Positions 52,221-62,395 are shown, counted from the stretch's first letter. The stretch is DNA of 64,000 nucleotides from Tubulanus polymorphus (GCF_964204645.1 NC_134036.1:5407600-5471599), one strand, 5' to 3'. Notes: a model not told the origin generated them from the letters alone. Made by a program: numbers and translations.

Positions 52221-52300
52221 TTTAAGATAAGTGTCCCTTACAAACTCATCCAACCTGCCGGCAGCGAAACAGGGGTTTTGGTTTTGAAATCGAAAATCTG
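52221..52300 (-). repeat. Dispersed repeat F6 (inverted)
   Basis: Read on the minus strand it gives GATTTTCGATTTCAAAACC, TTTCGCTGCCGGCAGGTTGG and TTTGTAAGGGACAC, the family order. Confidence 0.55.
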
Positions 52301-52849
52301 GTTAACGTTTCACGCGATGAACTACATCTTAGTTTTGATCATAAACGAATAACTGAATTCGGTTAAAACTTCTCGGATTTCAACACCTTTAGTTGATTCG
52401 ATGTACTGGAAAAAAAAACAAACTAAAAAGATAGCTAAATGTATCAAAATCGTGGGCGATACTTTTTCATTCCGACAAAAAAACGGTTGCGGAGCATAAA
52501 AACGCGATCGCTGCCTAGCGGCTATATTGAATTCGTGAATTTCTTTTTATTCCACCGCGAACTTAGTCACGCTACGGGTTTATACGCAATCCATAGTGTT
52601 TCAAAAAGGCGCAACAAATTCCGACGTTGTCGAAAAACATACACGATATTTTAGTGACTCAGTTCGCTCCATAGCGGCCCGGGGATATTTATCAAAAATC
52701 AAAGCAGTCAGGCACGCATTACGCATTGAACAATGGAATTATCGATTTCCGAAACCGACGACTAAATGCGCGTTTGAAGCGAATATCAGAAACGCCTAAA
52801 AACGAAGCGATCGGGTTAACCGACACACAATCGAAAGTTTGAAGTGTTT

Positions 52850-53260
52850 GATAGCGCTCTCCCTACTCTCCGCCTCTCTCTACCCTTACCTGCCTCAATC
52901 CTATGTCTCTTCCTCTCTCTATCTCCTCTCTATCTCATCACGCCCCTCTCTCTACCTACATCCCCTTACCTGTATTATCCCTGCACCTCTCTCCCCTCTC
53001 TCTCTCTCTTCTCTCTCGATCTCATCTCTACACTACTCGCCCTTATCTCCAATTCGCCGACAATCGCGCCCCCATTCTTCATACCCCTCAATAGCTCTCA
53101 ACCCTCAAGTCTCTCTCGCCTATTCTTGCCCAATGCCACTTTTTTTAACTTATCTTCGCCTCTTCTCAACATCGCCCCGTTCTTCTCTACTCTTCCTCAT
53201 CTCTACTTGCGCCCATGCCACTCCACTCTCCCTCAGCCGCTTTCTACCTATCTATGTTTT
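52850..53260 (+). repeat. Polypyrimidine (CT-rich) tract
   Basis: About 400 bases are dominated by CTCT, CCTC and TCTC words. Ser/Leu/Pro-rich open frames arise on the + strand from this bias alone. It mirrors a purine-rich tract at 62960-63270. Confidence 0.85.
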
Positions 53261-53604
53261 TGATTCTCTGACACATGCATTTCCTAACGTCTGCCTCCTC
53301 GCGTTTATCTTAAAATTGGGATTGACCCTTTATCTTTTTAATTTATTTACATATTTCCAATCGTAATACAGCAACGTACAGTTCTCATTGAGCAGAAGAA
53401 AAAAAAAGATCCAATGCGCAAATCTGATGAAAAAGTACATGTTTAACAAATGAATATAAACGTATGATATGAAGTAGTCTGCACTCTTAGTGGATACAGA
53501 GGATTCTATTAGTGATTCACTGATTTCACTGTTCGAAATTTGTAGTTTTTTATTCTTAATTTTTCACTATATGATTCGTAGTTTTTTGTTTTGATTCGTT
53601 TTGA

Positions 53605-53690
53605 TATGGCGTCCCTTACACAAACCCGCCACACCTGTCGCGAACGATACAGGGGGTTTGATTTCGAAATCGGAAATCGGAGTACAGATA
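53605..53690 (-). repeat. Dispersed repeat F6 (inverted)
   Basis: The minus strand reads ACTCCGATTTCCGATTTCG, AACCCCCTGTATCGTTCGCG and CAGGTGTGGCGGGTTTGTGT, then AAGGGACGCC. Confidence 0.55.
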
Positions 53691-53879
53691 TAAAACTTAC
53701 TTAGTACCCTCTGTCTCCCTCTTAATACGGATATAGTTCGTACCCTCTCTCTCCCCCTCTTCATAATATGTCTCGATCCCCATATTCCTAAAACTCGTCC
53801 TAAATTTCGACTTCACTTCTCTTTGCCCTCTTCCCGCACTCTCACACTAGCTCTCACCTCTCGACCGGCTCAAAATATC

Positions 53880-54200
53880 TAAACACCGCTCGTTAATTTC
53901 CACAAGCGACACTTCCCCTGCTGCGGGCGCGCGTCGAAAAGGACGCGTTCGAAAACGTATACCGAAGTATCGAAGTATTTCGTTTTGACAATCGCGGCAA
54001 TAACGATTATATTCAAATAGCCGATATCGACGAGGCGATTTCGCTAAATCGTCGGCTACGGCTTCGTCAACTCTCGGCGCGCGTATTCGGAGCTTCGGGC
54101 GACTCAAGACACGCACAAAGCTCAAAGCCGAACGACGAACCGCGCGCGCGCGAGACGCCGAGAGACGACTTCGCGCGCGGCTTATTATAGAAACGTCAAA
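53880..54200. other. CpG-rich island
   Basis: Dense CpG with a (CG)n run near 54140. An Arg-rich open frame on the minus strand (53847-54212) is a by-product of this composition; no domain is recognised. Confidence 0.3.
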
Positions 54201-54604
54201 GCGAACAAACAATTGAAAAATTCGATTGAACGTAATATATCATAAAACGGTAGAGATGATCGATGATATCGAAAATAGCATACGAAATTTGCGTCGTTTT
54301 GAGGACGAAATGTTTCGGGTTTTCAAGGCGGGGCGTGGTTTTCGAAGCCGAGCGCCGCGGGGGGGCTTTGCGAAAAAAGTTACGCGAACTGTATAGAATA
54401 TCGAGTGAGCAAATCAGAACCGGTATTTGAAAAACACTTAAAATGTCTAAATCGATTCGGTTAGCTTTGGATACATTTCTGAAGTAGTTTGTTAACTTTG
54501 TTTTCTTTTTTTTCCAAATTCGGGGATGATTTTAGATTAATCGTTAAACGTGTACCCGAATGCCGAAGTCAAACGCACCGAGAAGATGACTTTGAACAAA
54601 AGGA

Positions 54605-54865
54605 ATTCGAACTTTTTTGACGCCGTAAAAACCGTTACAACAATTTTTATATGCATTGATACCAAGCATGCGTTTTAAAGGGTTCTGTGTGAGTCGTCAT
54701 CAAAATCGGCGTTTCAAAATAACAATTACAGTTGTAAAAATTGGCGGTTATTTCGTTATATGAATTCAGATTTCATAACTCGTATTTACTTCTCGAGAAA
54801 AATTCTAATAATATTGTTTTCGATAGGATGTGCACTACGTCATCAATACGGCGGGAATATGCTTA
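54605..54865 (+). repeat. Dispersed repeat F7 (CACTACGTCATCAA family), copy 1
   Basis: GCCGTAAAAACCGTTACAAC, a TTATATGCATTGATA block, GTCGTCATCAAAATCGGCGT and TTTCAAAATAACAATTACAG occur in the same order at 60760-60905. A second GATGTGCACTACGTCATCAA lies at 54828. The ACGTCATC core resembles a CRE/ATF site. Confidence 0.6.
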
Positions 54866-55223
54866 AATCCAAAATTAATTTTCAATTGAACCGATCCTTT
54901 GGATAAAGTAATTTATATCGTATTATATTGTCCATGACGTCAAGCAATATATGCGTTATTTTTGAAGGCGTTGGTAAAATTGCAAGTTAGTTTTCATGTA
55001 AGGCCATCTTCCGCAATTCTTACCAGTTCATTTTCAGTTTTGAAGATTTGAATCAGAGTGTTCTAAAGTCTAACTTACGACTGTGTTACTGGATCCAGAA
55101 TGGCGATCAAAAGCCAAAAGCGTCGTGGTTTTATTTTAGATTTAAAAACTTTATCGCACATGATATTTTAATGTGGGACTTTTGCCAATAAATTTTTTAC
55201 TTTTCACGCTAAAACAGCGATCA

Positions 55224-55359
55224 GGGGCCTAGTTTCACAAAAAAATTTAAACTCAAATTTATGGTTTAATTGCCATTGGTTACTTCGCGTGTTTTCAATG
55301 AGGACAACAATTCAAACTTAACCGTTTTAGGCTTAAACTTTTTCGTGAAACTGGGCCCA
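55224..55359. mobile_element. MITE with GGGCCYAGTTTCACRA ends
   Basis: The left end GGGCCTAGTTTCACAAAAAA and the reverse complement of the right end GGGCCCAGTTTCACGAAAAA match over about 29 bases with few changes. Size 136 bp, AT-rich centre, no coding. Elements with this end type are common in marine invertebrate genomes. Confidence 0.7.
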
Positions 55360-55929
55360 GTCGGGGAAGGAGAGAGCCCGGAAAGGTTCGAGAAAAAGTA
55401 GCGAGGACAGCGGCTTCGAAGCGCTCTGCTTCATAGCGACCATCGCGTATCTAAACCGATAATTGGACTATTCAGATACCAGCCAATTCAGCATTATAGA
55501 AATGCTGATATTTATTTCAGTAAATACTAATCAGGTATAACACGACCTTACGATACAATTTGACTATTTAGAACCCTAGCCGATTGTGCGTATTTGATCA
55601 TTATAGAATGCTAACTAAAATACGACCTATTGGGCAAACCCGTTTGACAGTTCGGTATATATAAACTTAACAAAATTCAGTACAATAGCTAATCATATTC
55701 GCAGCTTCGACAGGGGATCGAGGCTATGTACTAGTGTAATCATCGCAACTTGATCGCTGGGATAGGCTGCTAAAAGTTGATTATTTAAGTTCGGAAAAAA
55801 AGGATTACGACACCCGAATAATTACAGAGTTGCGCAAGAGCCGCGATAACCCGCGGTCGAATCGATGAACACAGAGACTAAAAGTACTTTGAAGGTTGAA
55901 TAACTTCGTTGAAAGTAAGGCTTTTTTTC

Positions 55930-56015
55930 TCTGGCTACTATTGTACAATAGCTTCATCAGCTCAACTGAATCATTTTTCTGATGAGGCTATCATACATTG
56001 GCAGCGAAAGCTCTG
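55930..56015. mobile_element. Inverted pair of Penelope-like ends with hammerhead-like motifs
   Basis: CTGATGA occurs on the + strand at 55979-55985, followed by a GGCTATCATACATTGGCAGC loop and GAAAGCTC, and on the minus strand (TCATCAG at about 55964-55970) followed by AGCTATTGTACAATAG and GAGAAA. The two point away from a 10-base centre. The + motif matches the minus-strand motif at 61436-61480 in many positions, so both are remnants of one Penelope-like family. Confidence 0.4.
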
Positions 56016-56664
56016 CAAAAGAATTAGCCAACCTTCGAAGTATTTTCTCCTTCGCTTTTTAGAGAATTAGGAAAAGTTTGTCGAACTTCGTCTAGTCGCT
56101 AGGAAATAAGCTATCGCCCCGCCCTGCAAAAACTAAAAAAGACCGGATTTCAAAACTCGCTGTTGGCGATAGATAGAAAAAAAACCGAACGCGACGACCA
56201 CTCCTAACGTGTCGAATAAGGCACTTGGATGTAAGTTAGCAGACACACGCACGCGGTTGACAAGCGGATTAAAACGTGAAGTGCGGTTCATTACTGCCCG
56301 ATTGTAGTTCATCAGTCGATTGCCACAGTCGGATTTATGCTTCTGGCTGTCGGAATGTCGGTCAAATCTGATTCCTACATTCCCTTCGAGGCGGAGAGTA
56401 ATGCTCATTTTTGTGTATGCCCTCGCCACTTTTCTAATCTGTGGGTGTAATTTCTAATTCTTGAATATAGCTGGGAAGCCGCAATCACACTGGTGTTCGA
56501 CAAAATACAAAAAAGCGTTCCTAAGTTGCGTGTATATTTACTCTTGACTGGGGGCTCTTGTTCATTTCCGCAGAGCTGGAACTTTCGAATTACAAGTCTG
56601 GAACTTCCGACTCCCTCGACGAAGTATCAAGGATACTAGCAGTCAATAGCCCCACTGTTGGTGA

Positions 56665-56890
56665 AATAAGGGGGTTCACCGAGAACCTATTGTATCGGTT
56701 CTAACCGCTGCCCTTTCGCTACAGCTGTGAGGAGAGGGGCTTCACCGAGAACCTATTGCGTCTGTTCTATTCGCTGCTCTCCCGCTACAGCTGTGATAAG
56801 AGGGGGTTCACCGAGAACCTATTGCGTCTGTTCTACTCGCTGCTCTCCCGCTACAGCTGTGAGGAGAGGGGGTTTACCGAGAACCTATTT
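56665..56890 (+). repeat. M66 minisatellite, array 3
   Basis: About three and a half units of 66 bp with ACAGCTGTGAGGAGAGGGG, TTCACCGAGAACCTATTG and CGTCTGTTCTA. Orientation as at 50095. The long frame 56756-57280 begins inside this array. Confidence 0.85.
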
Positions 56891-57295
56891 TTCGCATGCA
56901 TCTGCATAACGCATAACCCAGTGATATTTTCAGTTAGTAGTGATATAAAGTATCTGTTATTCATCTTCGATCGGTTGATTTTTTTCGTTCACACCTATAC
57001 CGCTTACGGAAAACAACACCTGCTGGAGGCAGGCGCCGGTGAAGATCAGGCGTTTGTGATTATTTTCCGTAGTATCACAATCGCTATTATGAACATTTAC
57101 ATTTTTTTTACAAAACCGATATCGTTATCGATTCACGCAGGAGTGCGCGGTTTAATTGTTCGTTTTGGGGAAGAAGCCAACGGTTTTTTTACCCGTAGCG
57201 ATTTGCCGTCGGAAAAAAAACGAATTAAGGTTTCGTATTATGTGTTTACGTTCAAGCCTATTTCATTTGAAATGCAATAGAAATCGAAATCCTCG
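56891..57295 (+). other. Open frame continuing from the M66 array; status uncertain
   Basis: After the satellite the frame stays open to 57280 and encodes about 125 further residues, including AYGKQHLLEAGAGEDQAF and RGLIVRFGEEANGFF. No domain, start codon of its own near the boundary or splice site supports it. Probably chance, but it is the longest non-repetitive open stretch in the right half. Confidence 0.15.
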
Positions 57296-57369
57296 ATTGC
57301 CGCAGGGTGGCTGAGTCCTCGTCGAAACGTGTGGGGGAAATGTGTTGAAACTTTGCTGGGCCGACTTAC

Positions 57370-57760
57370 TGCTAGCGCCCCTGGTGGATCCTCGCTTGCC
57401 ACAGAGCGTTGCTAAGTGCTTATCGAAACATCGCTTATATAGAACAATGCCAAGTTCGGCGGCCGACTAACCGCTTTAGCGCATAGTAGATCCTCACTTG
57501 CCACAGAGCGCTCGAGGTGCTTATCTAAATGCAGAACAATACAAAGTTCACGGGGGCTGACGGATTGTTAGCGCACATGGTAGACCCCCACTTGCCACAG
57601 TAGCGTTGCTAAGCCCTTACTAAAGTTACGGACAATTAGTTGCTGTTGTCATAATCATTTATAAATTAAGTCGAACTTTGGCTGGTCGACTGTCGACTAG
57701 CGACACCTGGTGGATTCTCGCTTACCTAGAATCCTACATTGCCGCAGCAGCGTTAGTCGG
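57370..57760 (+). repeat. F5 repeat, ~104-bp imperfect tandem units
   Basis: GGTGGATCCTCGCTTGCCAC at 57380 and variants near 57485, 57590 and 57710 are each followed by AGAGCGTTGCTAAG or similar, and preceded by GCGC/GCGAC phrases. Orientation is opposite to 34930-35240. Confidence 0.6.
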
Positions 57761-57789
57761 GTAGCTGTTACGCCCGAATATACTACGCC

Positions 57790-57890
57790 CTATATTACAC
57801 GCTGGCCAACTGGTTAACGCGCTTCCTTTCTGCGTCGGAGACCCGGGTTCGATCCCTGGTGAGAGCACGCAATTTCACTGCCATGTTCGT
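57790..57890 (+). repeat. tRNA-derived SINE head (box A and box B)
   Basis: TGGCCAACTGGTTAACGCGC matches the pol III box A / D-arm consensus, and GGGTTCGATCCCTGG is a good box B / T-arm about 32 bases later. The T-stem pairs (CCGGG with CCTGG) but the acceptor stem does not, so this is a tRNA-derived SINE or tRNA pseudogene. The sequence after box B recurs at 25295-25350. Confidence 0.5.
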
Positions 57891-58099
57891 TATACCGATG
57901 GTGAGCTTAAAAAATGAAAATTTGACAATTTCGCGTCATTTCAATATCTCGTTCTTTATCGTGACATACCGACTGTTCCTTTACCACACGACATTATCAA
58001 TTATTTCAACACAACAGAAATAACGAGTTGAAATTTCTTAAAATCACGAAATTTCGAGGCAGGTTTTCGCGTACCAATAGCCAACGCGAAAGTCCATAG

Positions 58100-58400
58100 A
58101 AATCGTGACAACGAACAGATCTCGAAGCCGCTACTGCTACTGCATGCTTCCCCGATCGGCGCGACGGACTAAGCCGCCCGGATATCGGCTGAACTAATTA
58201 CCGCCTGGGTTCGACAGCATCCGTTGTTACGATTAGCCCCGCGGTGGTGAGGTGTTTTATTTTTCACGCGCGCGCGCGAGCTAGAAAAGGCTGAACCGGT
58301 GGCTACTGTCAAGTGCAGTTATATTTATGATTATTGGCGCGGCGGTGGCCGGCGGGTAAAATTCGTTATCATCGCCGCGCGGTTTACTATGGCTTAACTA
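58100..58400. other. CpG-rich stretch
   Basis: A (CG)n run at 58267 and GGCGCGGCGGTGGCCGGCGG at 58336 stand out from AT-rich surroundings. No frame of interest. Confidence 0.3.
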
Positions 58401-58609
58401 CGATGATATATAAACCATTGATGAAACACTTTTTTTCGGCGTTGTAGCCCAACACGAGAAATACGAAGTTCGTAAAGTTTCCTTCGAAAATGAGGGACAA
58501 ATGACGAATTTAGAAAAGTTTCCTGTAAGCTATTAATGTTTTGATTCGATGTTTCGACCATAACTTCACATTCTTATCAATACATTGATAATAAGGCTAC
58601 TTATATGCA

Positions 58610-58890
58610 TGGATGCGATGTGCACTACGTCATCAATATTGCAGCTTCAAATTAACGATAATTTTGTTGATTAATGAATTTTGACTCGATGTGCACTACG
58701 TCATCAAAACTGCCGTTTCAAAACAACAATCGCAATTATGATTTTGGCATTCGTTTCGCGATTAGATATATTTCACAACCCTTATTTCAAATCGAATAAA
58801 CTATCGTATATCTTCGGTTGTAAATTTTGAGCCGATGATCTGCATTTCGTCATCAATATCGGAGCTTCAGTGGAGTAAATCACGTGTACG
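58610..58890 (+). repeat. Dispersed repeat F7, tandem partial copies
   Basis: GATGTGCACTACGTCATCAA occurs near 58616 and 58684, and GATCTGCATTTCGTCATCAA near 58837. Each is followed by an AT-rich block with AACAATCGCAATTATGATTT-like sequence. Three partial units of the family at 54605. Confidence 0.55.
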
Positions 58891-59239
58891 CGCGAATGGG
58901 CCGCGAACATGTGCGAACGATGAGCGTGATGAGACACGATATCCATTTTGACACAACGAAATACTAATTAGCCGAGATGTTAATTGACGAGGCAGTGTGA
59001 AGCGATGGCGTCGATTAGTTGATTACCTTTCGCACGGTGTTTGTTCGGTTAGTTAATTATTTAGTAATTTTTTAGCTAGCTATCGAATAGGCGTCTTAAT
59101 GAGAAAAAAATCCATTCCTTTTTACATGTGTTTCAAATGAAATAGTTAAGAGGGTTTAGGCGCATTCTTACAGCGCTAAAATATATACCGCACCAAAACA
59201 AAAATATAACGATATTCACCCCAATACTACTATATCTAC

Positions 59240-59375
59240 TCAAAGCCCTGACCCCTGTTTCGTTCTCGGCAGGTGTGGTGGGTCTGTAACGAACACTCAA
59301 TCGAAATATTCAAACGAAATTTACCAACCAAATTAATAACAGGGTCAATCCCTACAATCCCTATTTTAAGATCCG
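59240..59375 (+). repeat. Dispersed repeat F6
   Basis: TTTCGTTCTCGGCAGGTGTG, GTAACGAACACTCAATCGAA, AAACGAAATTTACCAACCAA and AACAGGGTCAATCCC in family order, followed by CTATTTTAAGATCC. Confidence 0.6.
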
Positions 59376-59832
59376 AAACAAATTTAAACCCTAATCCAAG
59401 ACCACGCCACCTGCACTGCGCGTTTCGTTTGCTTTACTTTGCTTCATCATTTTACTCACCACCTGTACGGAATCGTCCCGGGGGGCACGCGTAAAATGAG
59501 TAAATATCTGAGGCCAGTTGCTCAAATGTTAGTTTAGTTTTACCAGTGATCGTTGGCATAGTGACGATTAAAAAAGTTCGTCGTAACTATACATTGTTTA
59601 TCCGCCGGATATCTTTTTAGCGACTGGCGCCTCGTCAGCGGATTTAAAAGAAAAGAAATTAATTTCAGGCGTTTTGCTGATGAGATATACAACTCGTCAG
59701 AAACAAACTCGATATAGCGATGCGAATATTTTTGTTTTCTAATTATTTCGAAGAGAATCGTCGTCGTTCGAAAATCGAAATCTGTTTTCATGAATTATGA
59801 ATTCATTACGAAACATGAAATACAAACGTCCA

Positions 59833-60082
59833 GGGGCCGGTTGCATAGCCATGCCTCAGACTTAAGACCGCTGTAAGACCATTTAAGTTCTATGGCCAAT
59901 CTTACAACCTGAGACCAGTCTTAAGATTTAAGACCACTTTTGGACCAGGGGGTCAGTTGCTCAGTGGTTGGTTCAAGATAACCGATGGGTAATTATGAGT
60001 CACTATGCAATTTCAAATGTTACTATGTCAACTATGTATCCACTGGTGGACTCGGACAAACTTTTGAGCAACCACAGCCCCA
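59833..60082. mobile_element. Two adjoining or nested MITEs
   Basis: The first starts GGGGCCGGTTGCATAGCC at 59833 and has the CTCAGACTTAAGACC interior of the element at 44823 but no clear right end. The second (about 59948-60082) has complete inverted ends, GGGGTCAGTTGCTCAGTGG and GGGGCTGTGGTTGCTCAA read inward, and is related to 2919-3052. The second probably landed in the right end of the first. Confidence 0.55.
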
Positions 60083-60755
60083 GGCGCCATTTTAACAAAT
60101 CAAAGTACTTTCCATTCGATTTCTAACCAATAATATCTGATGAAAATTAACCTAATTCCTTTTTTTTTATTCAAAAATCTAATATTCATGTTTTTTGCTC
60201 AAGCCCTACGGAACACACTGTACCTCTGGCATTTCAACAATGGATTTCAATTTTTTACATATACGGCATTTTATCCCTGACATTTCGTGATTACCGCATA
60301 ACATCCGTGTTAAAACTACATCGCGCGCGCATTCCCCGTAACTAGCGTTCATCGTTAACAAAAATATTTTGCGATAACACATAATTTCGAAGCCGGACAT
60401 ACAATTTTTTTACGCTCCATTCATTCACGCTAGATACGACCGTGTATTTTTCGTTTAATTTCGTGATTGCGTAGCAAAACAACGCTATCGCCGCACAATG
60501 CGCGTTCCGGCGACCCGCACGGAGCCCCGGACGACGCCGCGTCGGTTTAGAATATTTGCTTAAAATATCATATCGGGCGCCGAAATAAAAGCGCGCGAAC
60601 AAAAGCTCCATTCGAGCGCGCGAACGCGTCGCACACCCACGGATGTTTTCATAGTCTATATAGCGACTTATCATCGTTTTTTCGGTAACTCGATATTACA
60701 ATTAATTCGATCAATATGACGCATACGGCGGTGAGCTCGAATTTCGACTGCGAGC
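60083..60755. other. Intergenic stretch with CpG-rich part
   Basis: No gene is recognised. Minus-strand frames at 60206-60400 (with CKICKK-like cysteines) and 60342-60674 have no known domain. Confidence 0.3.
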
Positions 60756-60759
60756 CGGC

Positions 60760-60905
60760 TTTTAGGACTCCGTAAAAACCGTTACAAAAATGTTTATAAA
60801 CGTTGATAGTTAATATCCGTGATTCGGAAGGGGCTCCGCGCGAGTCGACGCGCACTACGTCATCGATATCGGCGTTCCGAAATAGAAATCGCAATCGAGA
60901 ATTTA
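60760..60905 (+). repeat. Dispersed repeat F7, copy at 60.8 kb
   Basis: CTCCGTAAAAACCGTTACAA, a TGTTTATAAACGTTGATA block, CGCGCACTACGTCATCGATA and CGGCGTTCCGAAATAGAAAT align with 54605-54760. Confidence 0.6.
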
Positions 60906-60993
60906 AGTGTTTAATTCGTCTCACAATTCGTACATTCGATTAATTTTTATAACCGCTTTTTTAAGAAATAGTCTAGTCAAACGTAATAGCACA

Positions 60994-61125
60994 CGAGTTG
61001 GCAGTCGTTGCGCTTTTTACCTACATTGCACCTACTTTATGAAATTTGGGGGATTTGTACCCCGAAATATTCTCGAAGCTCGGACACTTTCACCTTTTAA
61101 ATCGCGTCTAAACAACTTTTATTAA
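60994..61125 (+). pseudogene. Second LINE reverse transcriptase C-terminal relic, broken
   Basis: One frame gives TYIAPTL, then a TGA where the family has Trp, then N. After a frame change the translation continues VPRNILEARTLSPFKSRLNN to a stop at 61123-61125. The APxLWN-x-LPxxI-x-A-x-FKSRLK order is that of non-LTR reverse transcriptase tails, and differs in sequence from the relic at 29293. Confidence 0.5.
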
Positions 61126-61435
61126 AACGTAAAAAATTGTACGCTGTCTTCTTTTTGTCTAATTGTCTACTTCATCTGAAACAGTTTCTGAAATATTTGT
61201 CCAATAAAGTGAAATGATTATGTTACTAGACAGTGGTATAAGCAAAATAAATTATCCATCATTTATGAATGAAATAAACGAACTCAAACGCGAAGAACTG
61301 ATAATAAGATGAAAATCATCCATTATATACTGATTTAAAAGTTTCATAATCGAGAATATTCGTAGAGTAGCCGTGTTAAGCTGGTTTAAAATAAGAAACG
61401 AGACGAGTAGTACTATAAGGGTTAACCATTTATTT

Positions 61436-61480
61436 GACGCACGAGCTTTCGCTTCTAATGTATAGAAGCTTCATCAGGTG
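61436..61480 (-). ncRNA. Hammerhead-ribozyme-like core in a Penelope-like terminal repeat
   Basis: Read on the minus strand: CTGATGA, a perfect 6-bp stem II (GCTTCT/AGAAGC) with a 7-base loop, GAAA, then a short GC-rich stretch ending in GCGTC, a possible GUC cleavage triplet. The order and spacing fit a minimal hammerhead. It lies about 310 bases 3' of a Penelope-like endonuclease fragment on the same strand, exactly where such ribozymes sit in these elements. Stem I is weak by eye, so activity is uncertain. Confidence 0.5.
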
Positions 61481-61792
61481 AATGAGTGCAGCCAATAGAA
61501 AAACAACAGTATATTTAGGTAGACTGACGTTTATTAGAGAGAACTGAGTGACAAGAGAAATTACAAATAAATGATGAGTCACATGATAAGTAATAACTAA
61601 GTGAGTGCGTAGATAATTAATTAATTAAGGAGCAACAAACTAAAACAAATCACAGAGAAATAAATCAAAATGAAACTATATCGAAGTAAAATAAACGGAT
61701 GAGAGCATTGGATAACAAGAAATGGAAGTCCGAGATAAGTCCAGATACAACGAATAACAAACGAAATTACGTTCCGTAGTGGGACATGAATC

Positions 61793-61957
61793 CTAGATCG
61801 CGATTAGAGCCAAGATAGTATCACCGCGTTGAATAGGTTTTTGTTCCATGATCTCGCGCGAATGCTCGTTAGAAGCGTTCATTTTACGTAACGCGGTCAC
61901 TTTTAGGTCACTGATGGTGCGGTTCGGAAGATTGAAATGTTCGCCGAATCGAGAATG
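61793..61957 (-). pseudogene. Penelope-like element GIY-YIG endonuclease, C-terminal fragment
   Basis: The minus strand encodes SRFGEHFNLPNRTISDLKV and TALRKMNASNEHSREIMEQK, then a stop at 61793-61795. EHFN-LPGHS-x-x-D is the hallmark of the GIY-YIG endonuclease tail of Penelope-like retroelements. Here the glycine-histidine-serine part reads NRT, a divergence seen in old copies. The reverse transcriptase part is absent upstream. With the hammerhead-like repeat at 61436-61480 it marks the 3' end of a truncated element. Confidence 0.6.
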
Positions 61958-61959
61958 TA

Positions 61960-62395
61960 TGAATCGATCAGAAATTAATTGAAAAATATCTTATATCAAT
62001 TTCGATTGATTGATCTAATCAATTTTTAAATATGTAAATAGTTGGTTTTTATATCATTGCTATTATCTTTTTATTATCATCAAATTATTATCATTCATTA
62101 TAATTAAAACGTAATTCTCCCCCGGGTAGAGATGACTTGTACGTGGTTTTATACTCGTGTCGACTAAAAAGTATTCATATTCTAGACTTTTCTCAATTCC
62201 TCGGATTAGCGTGAACTTAAGATGAACTTAATGCGTTCGTTTGAATATTACAAATGTTTTCGTAATGAGGCATCCTAATTTTCCGATATTGATTTTCGTG
62301 CGAACCGTTCGTTAGAAGACTAACGAACTTTCTACACGGCGGGCGTTGTCCGCGTTCATCGCAACGATTATAAAAACGGTTGCTATTTGAAGTTA
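61960..62395. other. AT-rich intergenic stretch
   Basis: Nothing recognisable apart from (TTATCA)-like simple sequence near 62060-62100. Confidence 0.35.

Noticed and set aside
52839-53366. Ser/Leu/Pro-rich 175-residue frame, and its minus-strand counterparts at 62865-63248
   Set aside because: Arises from CT- and GA-rich low-complexity tracts; two to three frames are open at once.
53847-54212. Arg-rich 121-residue minus-strand frame
   Set aside because: Composition is explained by CpG density; no recognisable domain or support.
57790-57890. Functional tRNA gene
   Set aside because: Box A and box B are good but the acceptor stem does not pair and the anticodon arm is irregular.
59630-59735. 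Another hammerhead-like motif (CTGATGAG...CTCGTCAG)
   Set aside because: It is an inverted repeat of the CTGATGAG word itself; no stem II followed by GAAA in the right position.
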